Part shown: positions 37,170 to 48,700 of the stretch, one piece after another | How positions within the stretch are numbered: position 1 is the stretch's first letter | Layout of the letters: each line of letters opens with the position of its first letter | From: Hydractinia symbiolongicarpus | Lineage: Eukaryota; Cnidaria; Hydrozoa; Anthoathecata; Hydractiniidae | NCBI RefSeq assembly: GCF_029227915.1 | Contig: NC_079877.1 | Span: 27,679,851 to 27,739,850 of the forward strand | Direction of reading: 5' to 3' | DNA length: 60,000 nt | Position numbers and translations under genes: made by a program | Notes under the pieces: generated by a model | What the model was told of the DNA's origin: nothing | What the model saw: only the letters and a program-made list of their open reading frames with translations | Databases searched by the model: none

Positions 37170-40168
37170 TTAGAACGTAGATCTGTTGATGTGTTGTGTT
37201 CAGGAAGTCAGGTTAAGAGGAGCTTCAGTGAGATTTGTGGAAGGTAGGAGGGCAGGTATAAGCTTTTTTGGATTGGTAATAGTGATGGATATGGAGGAAT
37301 TGGCATATTCGTTGCAGAGAAGTGGGTAGAAAAAGTAATAGATGTTATGCGTGTTAATAGTCGCATTATAGTGATAACATTTTTGATAGGTAATAGGATT
37401 GTCACTTTTTTGTCAGTTTATGCTCCACAGTGTGGACTCAGTGAGGAAGATAAAGATAAGTTTTATGATGCGTTAATAGCAGTCACATCAAAGTTTGGAG
37501 ACACTGAACTTGTCATGGCGACTTTAATGGTCATGTTGGGAAGTCATCTGAAGGTTATAGAGGTGTGCATGGAGGCTATGGATTTGGGAGCAGAAAAAAA
37601 GGAAGGGGGGAGATTGCTTGAGTTTGGAATGGCAACGGACATGGTGCTTTGCAACACATCATTCAGTAAGAGACAGAGTAGGCTGATAACATAAGAGTCA
37701 GGTGGCTGTATGACACAGATAGATTACTTCCTGGTTAGAAAGTCAGACAAGAAAGTGGTGAAGGACTTGAAAGTTATATCGGGGGAAGAGTGTGTTTCCC
37801 AGCATAGGTTGCTGGTTTGTGATATTATCTTGAAGAGTGTTAAAGAAGCCAAGGGAAAGTATAGGCCCCGTCGTAAAGTCTGGAAGCTGAAGGAAGAGAT
37901 TGTAGCAAGACAATTTAGTGCAAAAGTTCAGCAGTTAGCCCACAATGGTCAATGTGATAGTGACAATGTTGAAAGTACTTGGACTAATTTGAAGAATTGT
38001 CTTTTAGAAGCTTTTGATGATATCTGTGGGTGGACAAAAGGACCAGCTAGACATAGACAGACCTGGTGGTGGAATAATTAGGTTGAACAGTGTATAAAGG
38101 AAAAGAGGAAACTTTAGAAAGAGTGGAAGTCAGGTGGTAGCAAAAATATTTACTTAGAAGCTAAGCGTCGTGCTCGTACAGCAGTGTATAAGGCAAAATC
38201 AGAAGCAGAGAGAAACAGATTTACAGATGTGTTAAGAAGGGAAGACCAGCGCAATGAGGTATTCAAGATAGCAAAGCAAATGAAGAAGACTAATCAAGAT
38301 GTTATAGGCGAGAAGTGTATACATAATAATGAAGGTGTTTTGGCTAGCACAGAGGAGGAGAAAAGGGTAGCTTGGAAGAATTATTATCAGAGGTTACTTA
38401 ATACTGAGTTTGATTGGGATGAGGATAATTTGTCTGATGATGATGTTGTAGAAGGGCCAGCTATGCAGATCAAGACAGAATGGGTAGTGGAGGCTATTAG
38501 GAAATTGCAGATTGGCAAGGCTGCAGGAGTATCAGATATTGTTGCAGAGATGGTAAAAGCATCTGGATATATTGGAGTTAAGCTTATTACAAGTCTTTCT
38601 AATCAGATTAAAAAGGATGGTGCTATTGCGAGTGAGTGGCAGTCGAGTGTAATAGTGAATTGTTTCAAGGGCAAGGGTGATGCATTAGAAAGGGGTAACT
38701 ATAGAGGTTTGAAGTTGGTTGATCAAGTAATGAAAGTTATTGAAAGAGTGATTGATAAGTTACTTAGAGAAAGAATTGATATAGATAAGATGCAATTTGG
38801 TTTTTTTTCCAGGGCATGGCACTACAGATGCAATATTTTTACTAAAACAGTTTTAGGAAAAGTATTTAGGAAAGAGAAAGAATCACTATTTTGCCTTTGT
38901 AGATTTAGAGAAAGCTTTTGATAGAGTGCCACGTAAAGCTATTTGGTGGGCTATGAGAAAATTAGGTGTGGATAAGTGGCTAGTTACGATGGCACAGTCT
39001 ATGTACAGCAATGTTATAAGTCTTGTCAGGATTAAATATTCACTTAGTGATGAATTTAGTGTAAATGTTAGTGTACATCAGGGTTCTGTACTTAGTCCTT
39101 TGTTGTTTGTTCTAGTCTTAGAAGCGCTGTCGATGGAGTTCAGAACAGGTTGTCCATGGGAGTTATTGTATGCAGATGATTTGGTTCTCATAGCAGAGTC
39201 GATGGAAGAATTACTTAAAAAGTTGGAGAAGCGGAAGAAAGGACTAGAAGAGAAAGGGCTAAGGGTGAACACGGCAAAGTCTAAAGTCATGATTATCAGC
39301 ATTGCAGCCAAGTGTGACCGTGTAGTTGGAAAGTGGCCTTCTGGAGTTTGCTGGAAAGGTGTTGGTAGTAACTCAATTTTTTGTCAGACTTGCAAGCATT
39401 GGGTACATAAGAAGTGCAGTAGTATTGGTGGAAGGTTAAGAGCTGACATTCAGTTTGTATATGCAAGCGTTGCAAAGGTGAGATTATAGAGAATGAAGTA
39501 TTTCCAGCTTTAATGATGTACAACAGTGGCTCGTTAGAGATAGTTGAGAACTTCTGTTACTTGGGTGATATGTTGGGCAGTAAAGGGGGTGTTGGAAGAA
39601 GTGTTACTTGCAGGATAGGTTCTGCTTGAAAAAATTCCAGAGAGTTACTTCCTTTGTTGAATAACAGAATCTTGTCAATTAAGGTAAAAGGTAGGTTGTA
39701 TGAGCGCTGTGTAAGAAGTGTTATGTTGTTCAGTAGTAAGACATGGGCAGTGAAGCAGGAAGATTTTGACCGTTTAGAAAGAAATGATATGAGAATGGTT
39801 AGGTGGATGTGTAACGCCAGACTGAGAGACAGAAAGAGTTCAGATGAGCTAAGAAACAGGCTAAGTATCCGTAGAATTAAAGATGTTATCCAGCTAAGAA
39901 GATTGAATGGGCTGGGACACTTGGAAAGAATGGAGGAGGTTAATTGGGTAAGAAAATGTAGAGACGTGATAGTTCCTGGGGCAAAGCTCAGAGGCAGACC
40001 GAGAGAGACTTGGCAGGAGGCTATAAGGACAGACTTTATACAAAGGAAGTTGAGTTTAGATCACAGTCTAAATCAGATTGGAAGATGGTAATTAAAATAC
40101 CCCGTCCAACCCATGCTAGCATGGAATACGGACGTTAAGCCAAGAATGATGATGCTGATGATGATAAG
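37170..40168 (+). mobile_element. APE-type non-LTR retrotransposon (LINE), nearly full length, broken
   Basis: Coding remains in order: endonuclease start VCCVQEVRLRGAS (about 37190), GGIGIFVAEKW, the SVYAPQCGL core (37347-37694) and DYFLV near 37716; reverse transcriptase with GNYRGLKL, AFVDLEKAFDRVPRKA (frame break near 38885), VHQGSVLSPLLF and LLYADDLVLIAES (about 39160); a cysteine/histidine finger CQTCKHWVHKKC (about 39380); and a C-terminal part with WVRKCRDVIVPGAK-RGRP (39654-40091). It ends with CCCCGTCCAACCCATGCTAG and a TGATGATG tail. At least five frame breaks or stops make it inactive. It sits inside intron 1 of gene C, antisense to it. The clade is uncertain. Confidence 0.85.
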
Positions 40169-42056
40169 CCCAGGGGTAAGTCACAACAATTTTAATTGCA
40201 AAAATATTGCCTCATGCTTTTAATACTATCTTAATAAACATGTATGAATTAAATTTAAAGTATAAAAATCAACTTAACATTAAAGAAACTTTTTACCCAA
40301 TCTTCAAGGTAAATTGAAAGGATCATGCTTAACTATATACCTTCGTGTTTATTGTTACTTGAAACCACAAGTTCTGGTTATCACATGTAGATACAAGTGC
40401 GACAAGTGCAATGATTTTTGGGATTTTTTTCTTAATCATTTAATGTTTAAATATATGGTAGTCTAAAAAAAGGAAAAAAACACCTCCAGCAAACAAAGTT
40501 TTTTACAAGGCTTTTATTTTTTCCTACGAGAATTTAATTTTTCATATTATTTCTGGCTCATAGCCTGTAACTGCACCTTGAAACACAAAATCGTCGCAAA
40601 TATTGAAACTAACAGTACCCGCAGAAACCACTGGTATTTTGAGGTAACCACCAGAGAACTAGTAGTAATTTGAAGTAATTACCAGAGAACAAGCAGTTTT
40701 TCTAAGTAATCTTCATAGAACCAGCGATTAATTTTTTACTTTACTCAGCAACGATGTCTCCAAGGTGTTGATTTTCAAGCACAACACTTTGTGACCTTAA
40801 ACTCTCAAGGAAGATAAATAAAAGGACACCCAATTCCCAAGGCTTATTTCAAATACTTTATGTGCTTGTTAACTCTCCTTTTTATAAACAATTGATTTTT
40901 CACACACCAAACATTGTTTAGTTACTTAGGAAAAAACGCCCCACCAAATATTGCTTAGTCATTGTTTACCTATACAGTGCAAACGGTTTATTCCCAAAGT
41001 ATTTTAAAATGAGTCAAACATGTTTCAAGTCTTTATATGAAAATTTGCAAAATATTTATTCAAAGGAGTGCAAGTAAGTCACTTAAACACTTGATTCTGA
41101 AAGCACCTGGAGGAAGAGATAATATTATACGGATTGTGCAGAAGATTTCACATGTCTTATGTAGGAGAGAGAAAAATGTTAACTGTGCGTTTGTTAATTA
41201 GTTTAATTTTCGTCCATTTATTCAACCTATGCAAATTGGTTAGCAATTGCTTAAATGTTTGGCAATTTGTATGCCGATTGTTTAACTTAAGCATTTTTTT
41301 ATGTGTAGGCATCTAGGTTGTTTATACAAGGACCATAGCACAATTTGTCACACTATACACAAAAAGTAATTCTTTCGGATTGAGCCTTTTCCACAAAAGT
41401 TAATAATGCAAAATTTCAAAAAAAAAAACATGTATTACACTATTGTTAGAAAGATTCAAAGTGCTTAAATACTAACAGGTTACACAGACTGTTCAATGAA
41501 GTTCCTAGTATCAAGTAACTGAAAATGTGTTCATACAAAAAAAGATGGGTTTTCTTAGTATTTAGCTACTATTTCCATCAATAAATCTTTACAAAAAAAT
41601 TTGAAGAAGAGCATGGTTATCTAAATGAAACATAGCAAGGTTTCTAAAGGTTTGTTAATGTTTTTTCCAGTTTTAATGATATTATTGTTGCGAAACGTGT
41701 GTTTAGCTAGCTTACATCATAAAACCAGCCACCGACAACAAAACAAGCAGTTAGGAAGTAAAATTTAAATCTAATTTAAATATGTAGTCATGTCTCCAGT
41801 TTATATTTAGCTGGTCAAAAAATAACTATGTTTTATTTAGCAAGCTAAACTATACCAAATAATACGTACCTTAAATCTATAATAATATAAAAGTCAATAT
41901 TTTGTTGTTACATTTTTCAAACTTACATGATTTCGTTTTTATGTTATCTGCATTTTCGTTTGCATATTTTGCCAAAAAAAACGGATATGGAAATAGGTCT
42001 ATTATAGCTAGAAGCGCATTTTCTGAAATTTTGTTAGGCTTAATCTATAAACCAGA
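40169..42056. other. Gene C intron 1, no gene seen
   Basis: AT-rich sequence between two LINE pieces. No coding or repeat signal I can name. Confidence 0.4.
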
Positions 42057-42432
42057 ATCAGAATGATATGAGACTGGTTAGGAGGATGTGTAACGCCATT
42101 TTGAGAGACAGAAAGTTCAGTTAAGCTAAGAAGCAGGCTAAGTATCCGTGGAATTAAAGATCTTATCCAGATAAGATTGAATTGGCTGGGTCACTTGGGA
42201 AGAATGAAGAAGGATAATTGGGTAAGAAAGTGTAGACTTAATAGTTCCTGGGGCAAAGCCATGAGGCAGGCCGAGAAAGACTTGGCAGGAGATTATAAGG
42301 ACAGGCTTGATACGGAGAAAGTTGGGTTTAGATCTAACACAGTCTAGATCAGATTGGAAGAGGGTCATTAATATACCCCGTCCAACCCATGCATGGAACA
42401 GCATGGAAAACGGATGTTAAGCCGAGAATGAA
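42057..42432 (+). mobile_element. LINE 3' fragment
   Basis: 5'-truncated copy of the end of the LINE at 37170-40168, from 'GAATGATATGAGACTGGTTAG' to 'CCCGTCCAACCCATG' and a GAATGAATG tail. Several indels. Confidence 0.8.
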
Positions 42433-43429
42433 TGAATGGGAATGAATTTGAATTACAGCCTTTTACATTGTCTGGAATTAGTCTTGCGTAGTTAAATATT
42501 TAGTTTTGCAGTTGTTTTTTTAAAAGCTAAAAACACGACCATTTCATCTGATCCATATAACACACGAGGCAGCGTTTATGTTTTAACTTTTTTCATCAAT
42601 AAGCATAACGTGAGCATACCCTAAGCCTGATTGTCTCTTTTTGCATTAAACATATTTCAGCCTGATTTCAAATTTTCACTTGCTTATAAAAAGAAACATC
42701 TATGTTGACTTTCAATTTTTTTTTTCTTTTTCTTTCTTTTTCCAAAAAAAAAAACACTATTAAATTTTTAAAAAAATCATGATTTCATGAAGGAAGTTGG
42801 GTGGATGGGTGCTTGAAAGCTGAAATAATAATAATATGTTTTCAGACATTTTTCTTGTTAAACTAGTAAAATATTTGAACTATCATCAATTTTACAACAA
42901 GATTTGTAACAGAAATTTCTAGAATTAGAAGTTCCATTTCAAGGTTGATACTTTCTCAGCATATGTGATGGACATTGAGGTCGAGCATGTCTGGAAGTTT
43001 GCTACTCTCTTTCTAGAGGTGCTGCTATATTCTGTGGTGAAACTTATAGTTATAGTAATCACCACCCACAAGTGTGCTTTAGGTGAGATTCTGGGTGTTA
43101 CTAATACAACCAGAAAAAAAATTCAAAACTGCATAAAAGTCATGGTGGTCATGAAAAGGATTGTAAAGATTTCCTTGTATACTCTTGGACAGCTTTAGAA
43201 CATCAAATTGACATGTATTGTAGCATATTTGAGAAGAAGAACTGAAGAGGAATGGGAGGGAAAGGCATGGGCAAATATATAGGTAAAACTGTGCAAACCT
43301 AGTGGTCAGCAGTCCTAGTTAACAATGGGAGCTAACCAAAACAAATCAGATGCAGTGTTGTGTGATGATTTCATACTAGCTGAATATAAAACCTTATAAA
43401 ACTTATTAGGAACTATAACTGCACATCGG

Positions 43430-43720
43430 TAATTTTATTCAGATGTATACAAAGCTAAAAAGTTAGCTATGGTTTAAAAAAAGCAGCATGATAGAGACGT
43501 GAAATTTCAAACATCAGGAAATTTAATGATTTTGCCATGCATTCCTTGGTCTTTAAAGTTTATCTGGGATAATTTGCAGATATTCCAGTGTATTGGAAAC
43601 ACTAAGCTGTCTTCCAATAAGAAATGGTCTATGAGAATTTCGCTTCTGTGGCATTACACAAAAAATTATTCGGATCTACATAAAAAAAACCTCCTATCAC
43701 ACAACGACTGATAGACATTT
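43430..43720 (+). mobile_element. Ty3/Gypsy-like integrase C-terminal relic
   Basis: Reads KAKKLAMV-stop-KKQHDRDVKF then GNLMILPCIP, SLKFIWDNLQIF and H-KKNL. This follows the order of the chromodomain-proximal end of Gypsy integrases (YDR..K.F..GD.VL...P.....KF.GP..I ... H.N.LK). No LTRs found; it is a small dead piece. Confidence 0.4.
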
Positions 43721-44305
43721 TAATAAACATGAAACATAAATAAAACCGTAAATATTTTTATTTTTATTTAACCGCAAAAGCAACACAACCACTAAGGCGT
43801 GATTTTTCAAATTGGGCCGCTTTCTTGTTATCTTTTAGAACACATATTTTTGGTCATGATTTGGAGAAGTTTTTAGATATACTAAAATCAAAAGCTGTTA
43901 CCGTATCCTTTAAGACTAAACTCCATCCTCTCTCTAATCACTGAGGATCAGCTGTGAACATGCATAGGAGCTTGGTTTACATAAATTAGCATCACATGTG
44001 GTGATTGTTGATTTCTCTAAGAGAATTCAACTTAGTTTTACTTTTACATTGAACTCTATCGATTTTTGACATAGATACACAGCTGTCAGCCTTGGCCGTT
44101 TTATCAGTGTTAATGGAATTCTCATTTAACTATGAAATTTACAATATTGGCCTACAATAGCACAACCAAGTCCATCCTTAATCATTCGGATTGCTAGCAA
44201 CGTCAGTGACTCAAAATCACCTAACAAAGATTAGCCTTTAAAGATAAACTTTGCACAATCCATATTTCTTATTGAAATTTTATTCTCCAATTAAAGATTA
44301 CTCAC

Positions 44306-44400
44306 ATTATAAAGTACTAACTGTGTTGCACAACTTCATTTTGCTAATACAAAATTGTAACCATGCCAGATGTATTACAGACTTTATCTAATCCATTTGC
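44306..44400 (-). promoter_or_regulatory. Probable gene C 5' non-coding exon 1 and promoter region
   Basis: On the minus strand a segment ending GTACTTTATAAT is followed by the donor GTGAGTAATC. The same ending and donor occur at 21924 and 12814, each upstream of a HEPN exon that starts with an acceptor. Similarity continues further 5' (a CCAATTGGTG-like stretch near 44470). I infer a shared first exon and promoter. The transcription start and the left edge of the exon cannot be placed from sequence alone. Confidence 0.5.
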
Positions 44401-44599
44401 TTCTTTTAGTCAAACATACTTCTGTTATTTAATTTGGTTTTAATATAGATTACTATTCCAGCAACAAACACCAATTGGTGCCATCATTTCTAAGGCAATT
44501 GCTTTTGCATACAAGTAAATCTTTTAGATACAGCACTTAGCACTAGCAGATCATTGTTTATCAATATACTAATAGTGTTCTTTTGTTATAATAAATTTT

Positions 44600-45927
44600 A
44601 TCTAAAACATAATGGAAATATATAATATAAACTGAAAACACTCATATAAACAGTAGTATTTCAAACCTAATCGTCATCTTAAACATGAGTTGCAGTGTAA
44701 ATCAGCACACATTAAAGTAATCTTGATGTCACTAAGTTCCTTGCTGTCAAAATGATTGAAGTTTTAATATGGGGCTTGTAGAAGAGGTTTTTGTATGAGG
44801 AGGGTAAAATATTGGACTTTGACATTGGGTTTTTAAGTCATTTTATATATGTAAGGCACATCTGAACAACATAATGACATCAAAATCGCATTAAATCTAA
44901 AATAAGTTTGAACGAAAAAACATTTTGAAATTATCCTATGTTTTGGCCTTTAAAACATGCTTTAAAGATTTAATGATCAAAACATTTTGATTCTTGAAAC
45001 GTATTCTTGAAACGTGTTTTTTGATAAAAACGCTAACATCACAAGTGCGAGAACAGCTAAAGCTATTACAATCCCTTCCCACCCCCCACTCCCAAAAATT
45101 AAAAAAGGGGCTTGAAACGATATATTGTCAAATTGAGTGTGCCTAGATTTGACTTTTCTTTCTTCTCAGTTATTTTTACGTGGCACATATTTTCAGAATT
45201 AAAGTGTTTTGACTTTTTTCCTGTATTTGTATTTTTTCAAATTTTGAACTTTTGCACATTTATATGTGTACTCTGCAGATACATCAGATTTCTATATAGG
45301 CACATTGGAAGCTATCAAATTAAACATGTGGTTGCAAATGATGGAATGTTTGCTGTCCCCGCTCAACAAAACACCTTTTTAGGAGGGCTGATTTACATGG
45401 AAAACTTGCTTGTTTGTTTTTTTGACAAAAATTACTAAATGTGATATTTTTAAAATAAATTAATTGTAGTCTGATCTTTGTTGTAGTTGGACACATGACC
45501 TGGTGGTTTGTTTTATTATTTATGTAGATTAGATTACACATTCTTTGCAAACATCATGAAAAGAGCATAAAGAAACTCTGTCTCACACTGCTACTTTGCT
45601 GCTTATAAACAATGACGAATTCTTCATGTTCCAGCTAATTAAGCTTATTGTATCCTCAGCTTGTTTTTTCTTTAATTGCAAATATGTTTTGGCACTCAAT
45701 TTAATAATTTTGGCCAAAACTGAAAAATTAAATTTTACAATATTTTTAATCTGGCATAACCGACCAAATCATTCGGAAAATATAACATAATAATATAATG
45801 ATACAGCATTTCTAATTCAAGAGATATGAGCCTATCTTGTAAAAAGAGTTTGTTGAATATATATATAGTAAAAACAGTGGTAATTATCTTTTCAACGCGT
45901 ATTGTGAGTACAAAAAAATTGCAGGTA
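44600..45927. other. Flank between gene C promoter and copia element
   Basis: No gene supported. AT-rich, with a plus-strand open frame at 45112-45438 that is hydrophobic and phenylalanine-rich and shows no family features. Confidence 0.4.
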
Positions 45928-45932
45928 GAGAC

Positions 45933-46146
45933 TGTTGATATTAATATGTTGTCTCCATAATATAGACTGTAAACAATAGTGAATGTTCTTGGTGGGGCCT
46001 CAAGTGGTTGTGCAGTTGTGTTGATATCCAGTTGTGTTGTTGTGTTACGGATCAAATTATGTTGTTGTGTTCCTTCTGGTTGTGTTTGTGATACCGCTGA
46101 GTAATCAAGTGAGACAATCAAAGTAAGTCATTATTGTTACTTAACA
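45933..46146 (+). repeat. Left LTR (copia)
   Basis: 214 bp, TG...CA ends, matching 50634-50847 at all but about four positions. Contains GTTGTGTTGTTGTGTT repeats. Confidence 0.93.
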
Positions 46147-46148
46147 AA

Positions 46149-46160
46149 TGGTAGCAGAGG
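46149..46160 (+). other. Primer-binding site
   Basis: TGGTAGCAGAGG, two bases after the left LTR, is complementary to the 3' end of animal initiator tRNA-Met (CCUCUGCUACCA). Confidence 0.85.
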
Positions 46161-46164
46161 AATA

Positions 46165-47107
46165 ATGGCTTCAAGAAAAGATTACAAGGCCCTGCCAACG
46201 TTAAGTGAGGACATTTCATATGAAAACTGGAAAAAGGAGATAAAAATTTGGCAAATTTTTACAAATGTTGATAAAACGAAACAGGCTGCTGCTATTTTTC
46301 TTACACTTGAAGGTAAAGCTAGAGATGCAGTTCTTGAAATGAAAATTGAGACTCTTAATGCAGATAATGGTGTTGATAAAGTAATAGAAACTCTTGACAG
46401 CTTATTTAAAGACACGTTACAATTAGCTTTTACTAACTATGATAATTTTGAAAAATTTTGCAAAACTGAAGAAATGACAATGAAACAATATGTAATTGAG
46501 TTTGAACGCTTACACAACAAAGCTAAGCAATATGGCTTGGAATTACCGGATGGAATTTTAGCATATAAACTTTTGGTAAACGCAAGACTACCTGAGCAAC
46601 AAGAACAACTGGTGAAGGGAACTATTACTGAACTCACATTTTCCCGGAATGAAAAATCAACTGAAGAGGATCTTTAGTGATATAGTTCAACAAGATAGAG
46701 TCAATGTAAATGATATTAAATTAGAACCGACTTATCATGGCAGTCATCAGTATTTTAGAGGAAGAGGAAGATACTTTAGAGGTGCGACCAACTACACAAG
46801 ACCTACTGCTGACAGAAATAGTGAAGATAATCGTCAAAGAAATCCTGTGGATATGAATGGAGAAGTATCGATATGTAACATTTGTGGATCTGTGTTTCAT
46901 TGGCAAAGAGATTGCCCAGACTCATACGAAAATAGAAAGAAAAAGAAAGAGGAAGTGAATGTAACATTGTATACAGAGGTAATGGATGTATTTATGGGTG
47001 AAACATTGAGCGCTGCTGTTCTGGATTCAGGCTGTTCAAAAACTGTTTGTGGAGAAAGTTGGCTGAAAGAATATTTAGAGACATTGAGTCACAGAGTCAC
47101 AAAGTAA
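46165..47107 (+). pseudogene. Copia gag with zinc knuckle and protease start (frameshifted)
   Basis: The gag frame starts at ATG 46165 (MASRKDYKALPTLSEDISYENW, with a copia-gag-like core) and stops at 46677. The reading continues in another frame from about 46649. That frame has the knuckle CNICGSVFHWQRDC (C-x2-C-x4-H-x4-C) near 46874 and the protease active site AAVLDSGCSKTVCG near 47020, then stops at 47107. Confidence 0.85.
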
Positions 47108-47137
47108 TACAATATGTAAGTTGGAGATGGAAATGAA

Positions 47138-48604
47138 ATGAGATCTATTAAGCAAATGAAATTGCCAGCCAGAATTGAAGATACTAATATCAGTATTGTA
47201 ACAGATGTTGTGAAAGGAGATTTGCCACTACTTTTTAGTAAAGATGCCATGAAGAAAGCAGGCACAAAAATTGATTTTTCAAAGGACACAATAGAAATTC
47301 TGGGAATGAAGCAAAAGGTGTTTCTCACATCCTCAGGACACTATTGTATCCCTTTAGGCAAAAGAAAATTTGAATTTGATGATATTTCAAGTGTGGATGC
47401 GGAAGAAATAGTTCTGTACTCAAAGAGATTCGCTATGAAAAATGAAACCGAAAAATTAAAAGACATTGTTAAACTTCATAAACAATTTAATCATCCGCCA
47501 CCAGAACGTTTAAAGAAGTTACTTCCGGATGCAGGTGTTGAGGATAAGAAGTTACATACATTGATTGACCATATATCACAGAAATGCGAGACATGTTTCA
47601 AGTACAAGAAACTATCCCCAAGACCTATGGTGGGTTTGCGTATGTCCAATGACTTTAATGGCTGTGTAGCAATGGACATAAAAGAGTGGACAGATGGCAA
47701 TACAAAAACATGGTTTTTACATTTAATTGATACTTTTACAAAGTATAGTGCTACTGTCATACATAGCAAACGAAAAGAAGTGATTGTCAAAAAGATATTT
47801 GAAATCTGGATAGGAACATTTGACTGTGCAGGGAAGTTCATGGTTGACAATGGAGGGGAATTCAATAACAGTGAATTCATTGATTTCTGTGAAAAATTTA
47901 ACATTAGGGTTGTAACCACTGCTACAGAGAGTCCATGGAGTAACAGAATAGTTGAAAGGCATAATGCTATCACTGGAGAGACTATTCAAAAAATTATGAA
48001 TGATTAAAACTGTGAGTTAGAAGTGGCTTTAAGTTGGGCAATTAGTGCAAAGAACTCACTCAATTACAATGGCTACAGTCCAAACCAATTACTTTTTGGC
48101 AAAAACCCCAATATACCATGCATATTGACAAATAAGCCACCTGCAATGGAAAGTAAAACTGCTAGTCAAGTAGTAGCGAAAAATTTAAATGCTATGCATG
48201 CAGCAAGACGGGCATATATCGAAAACGAGTCATCAGAAAAGATACGACGAGCTTTGAGACATCAAATTAGACCTTCTGGAAATGTGAAATACATGAATGG
48301 CAATAAAGTCTATTATTGGAGAAAAGACGACAAACATTGGCATGGCCCAGGTACAGTTATAGGTTTTGAAAGTCAGCAAGTTTTGGTAAAACATGGAAGT
48401 CGATACATTTGTGTGCATCCATGTAATTTAATGCATGAGAAAGGTCAAGAGAGAATAGCTTCTGATGACACACCGAAACCTGAAACAAACACAGAACAGT
48501 TTATGAAACATCTTGCACTAGAAGATGATGTATACAGTAAAAATGATGAGGATGATGTAGATGCTGTTAGCTGTTACACTAGAAGAGAACAATGTATACT
48601 TTGA
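47138..48604 (+). pseudogene. Copia integrase region
   Basis: Contains the GAG-pre-integrase-like HKQFNHPPPERLKKL and a zinc-binding H..C..C segment. The integrase core has MDIKEW (first Asp), MVDNGGEFNNSEF (second Asp) and ESPWSNRIVERHN (Glu). A stop at 48005-48007 splits the frame, which resumes at 48023 with the C-terminal part (NSLNYNGYSPNQLLFGKN). Confidence 0.85.
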
Positions 48605-48700
48605 AGATACCGAAAATACTATTGAAGAAGAAGAAATGAGGGAAATGATGATGACTTTGATAGTATAAATCCTATCGATGAAGGAAGCAAATTAGAAAAT

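Noticed and set aside
42965-43198. 77-codon plus-strand open frame
   Set aside because: Low-complexity hydrophobic/basic product with no motif. The neighbouring Gypsy-like relic suggests dead retroelement sequence.
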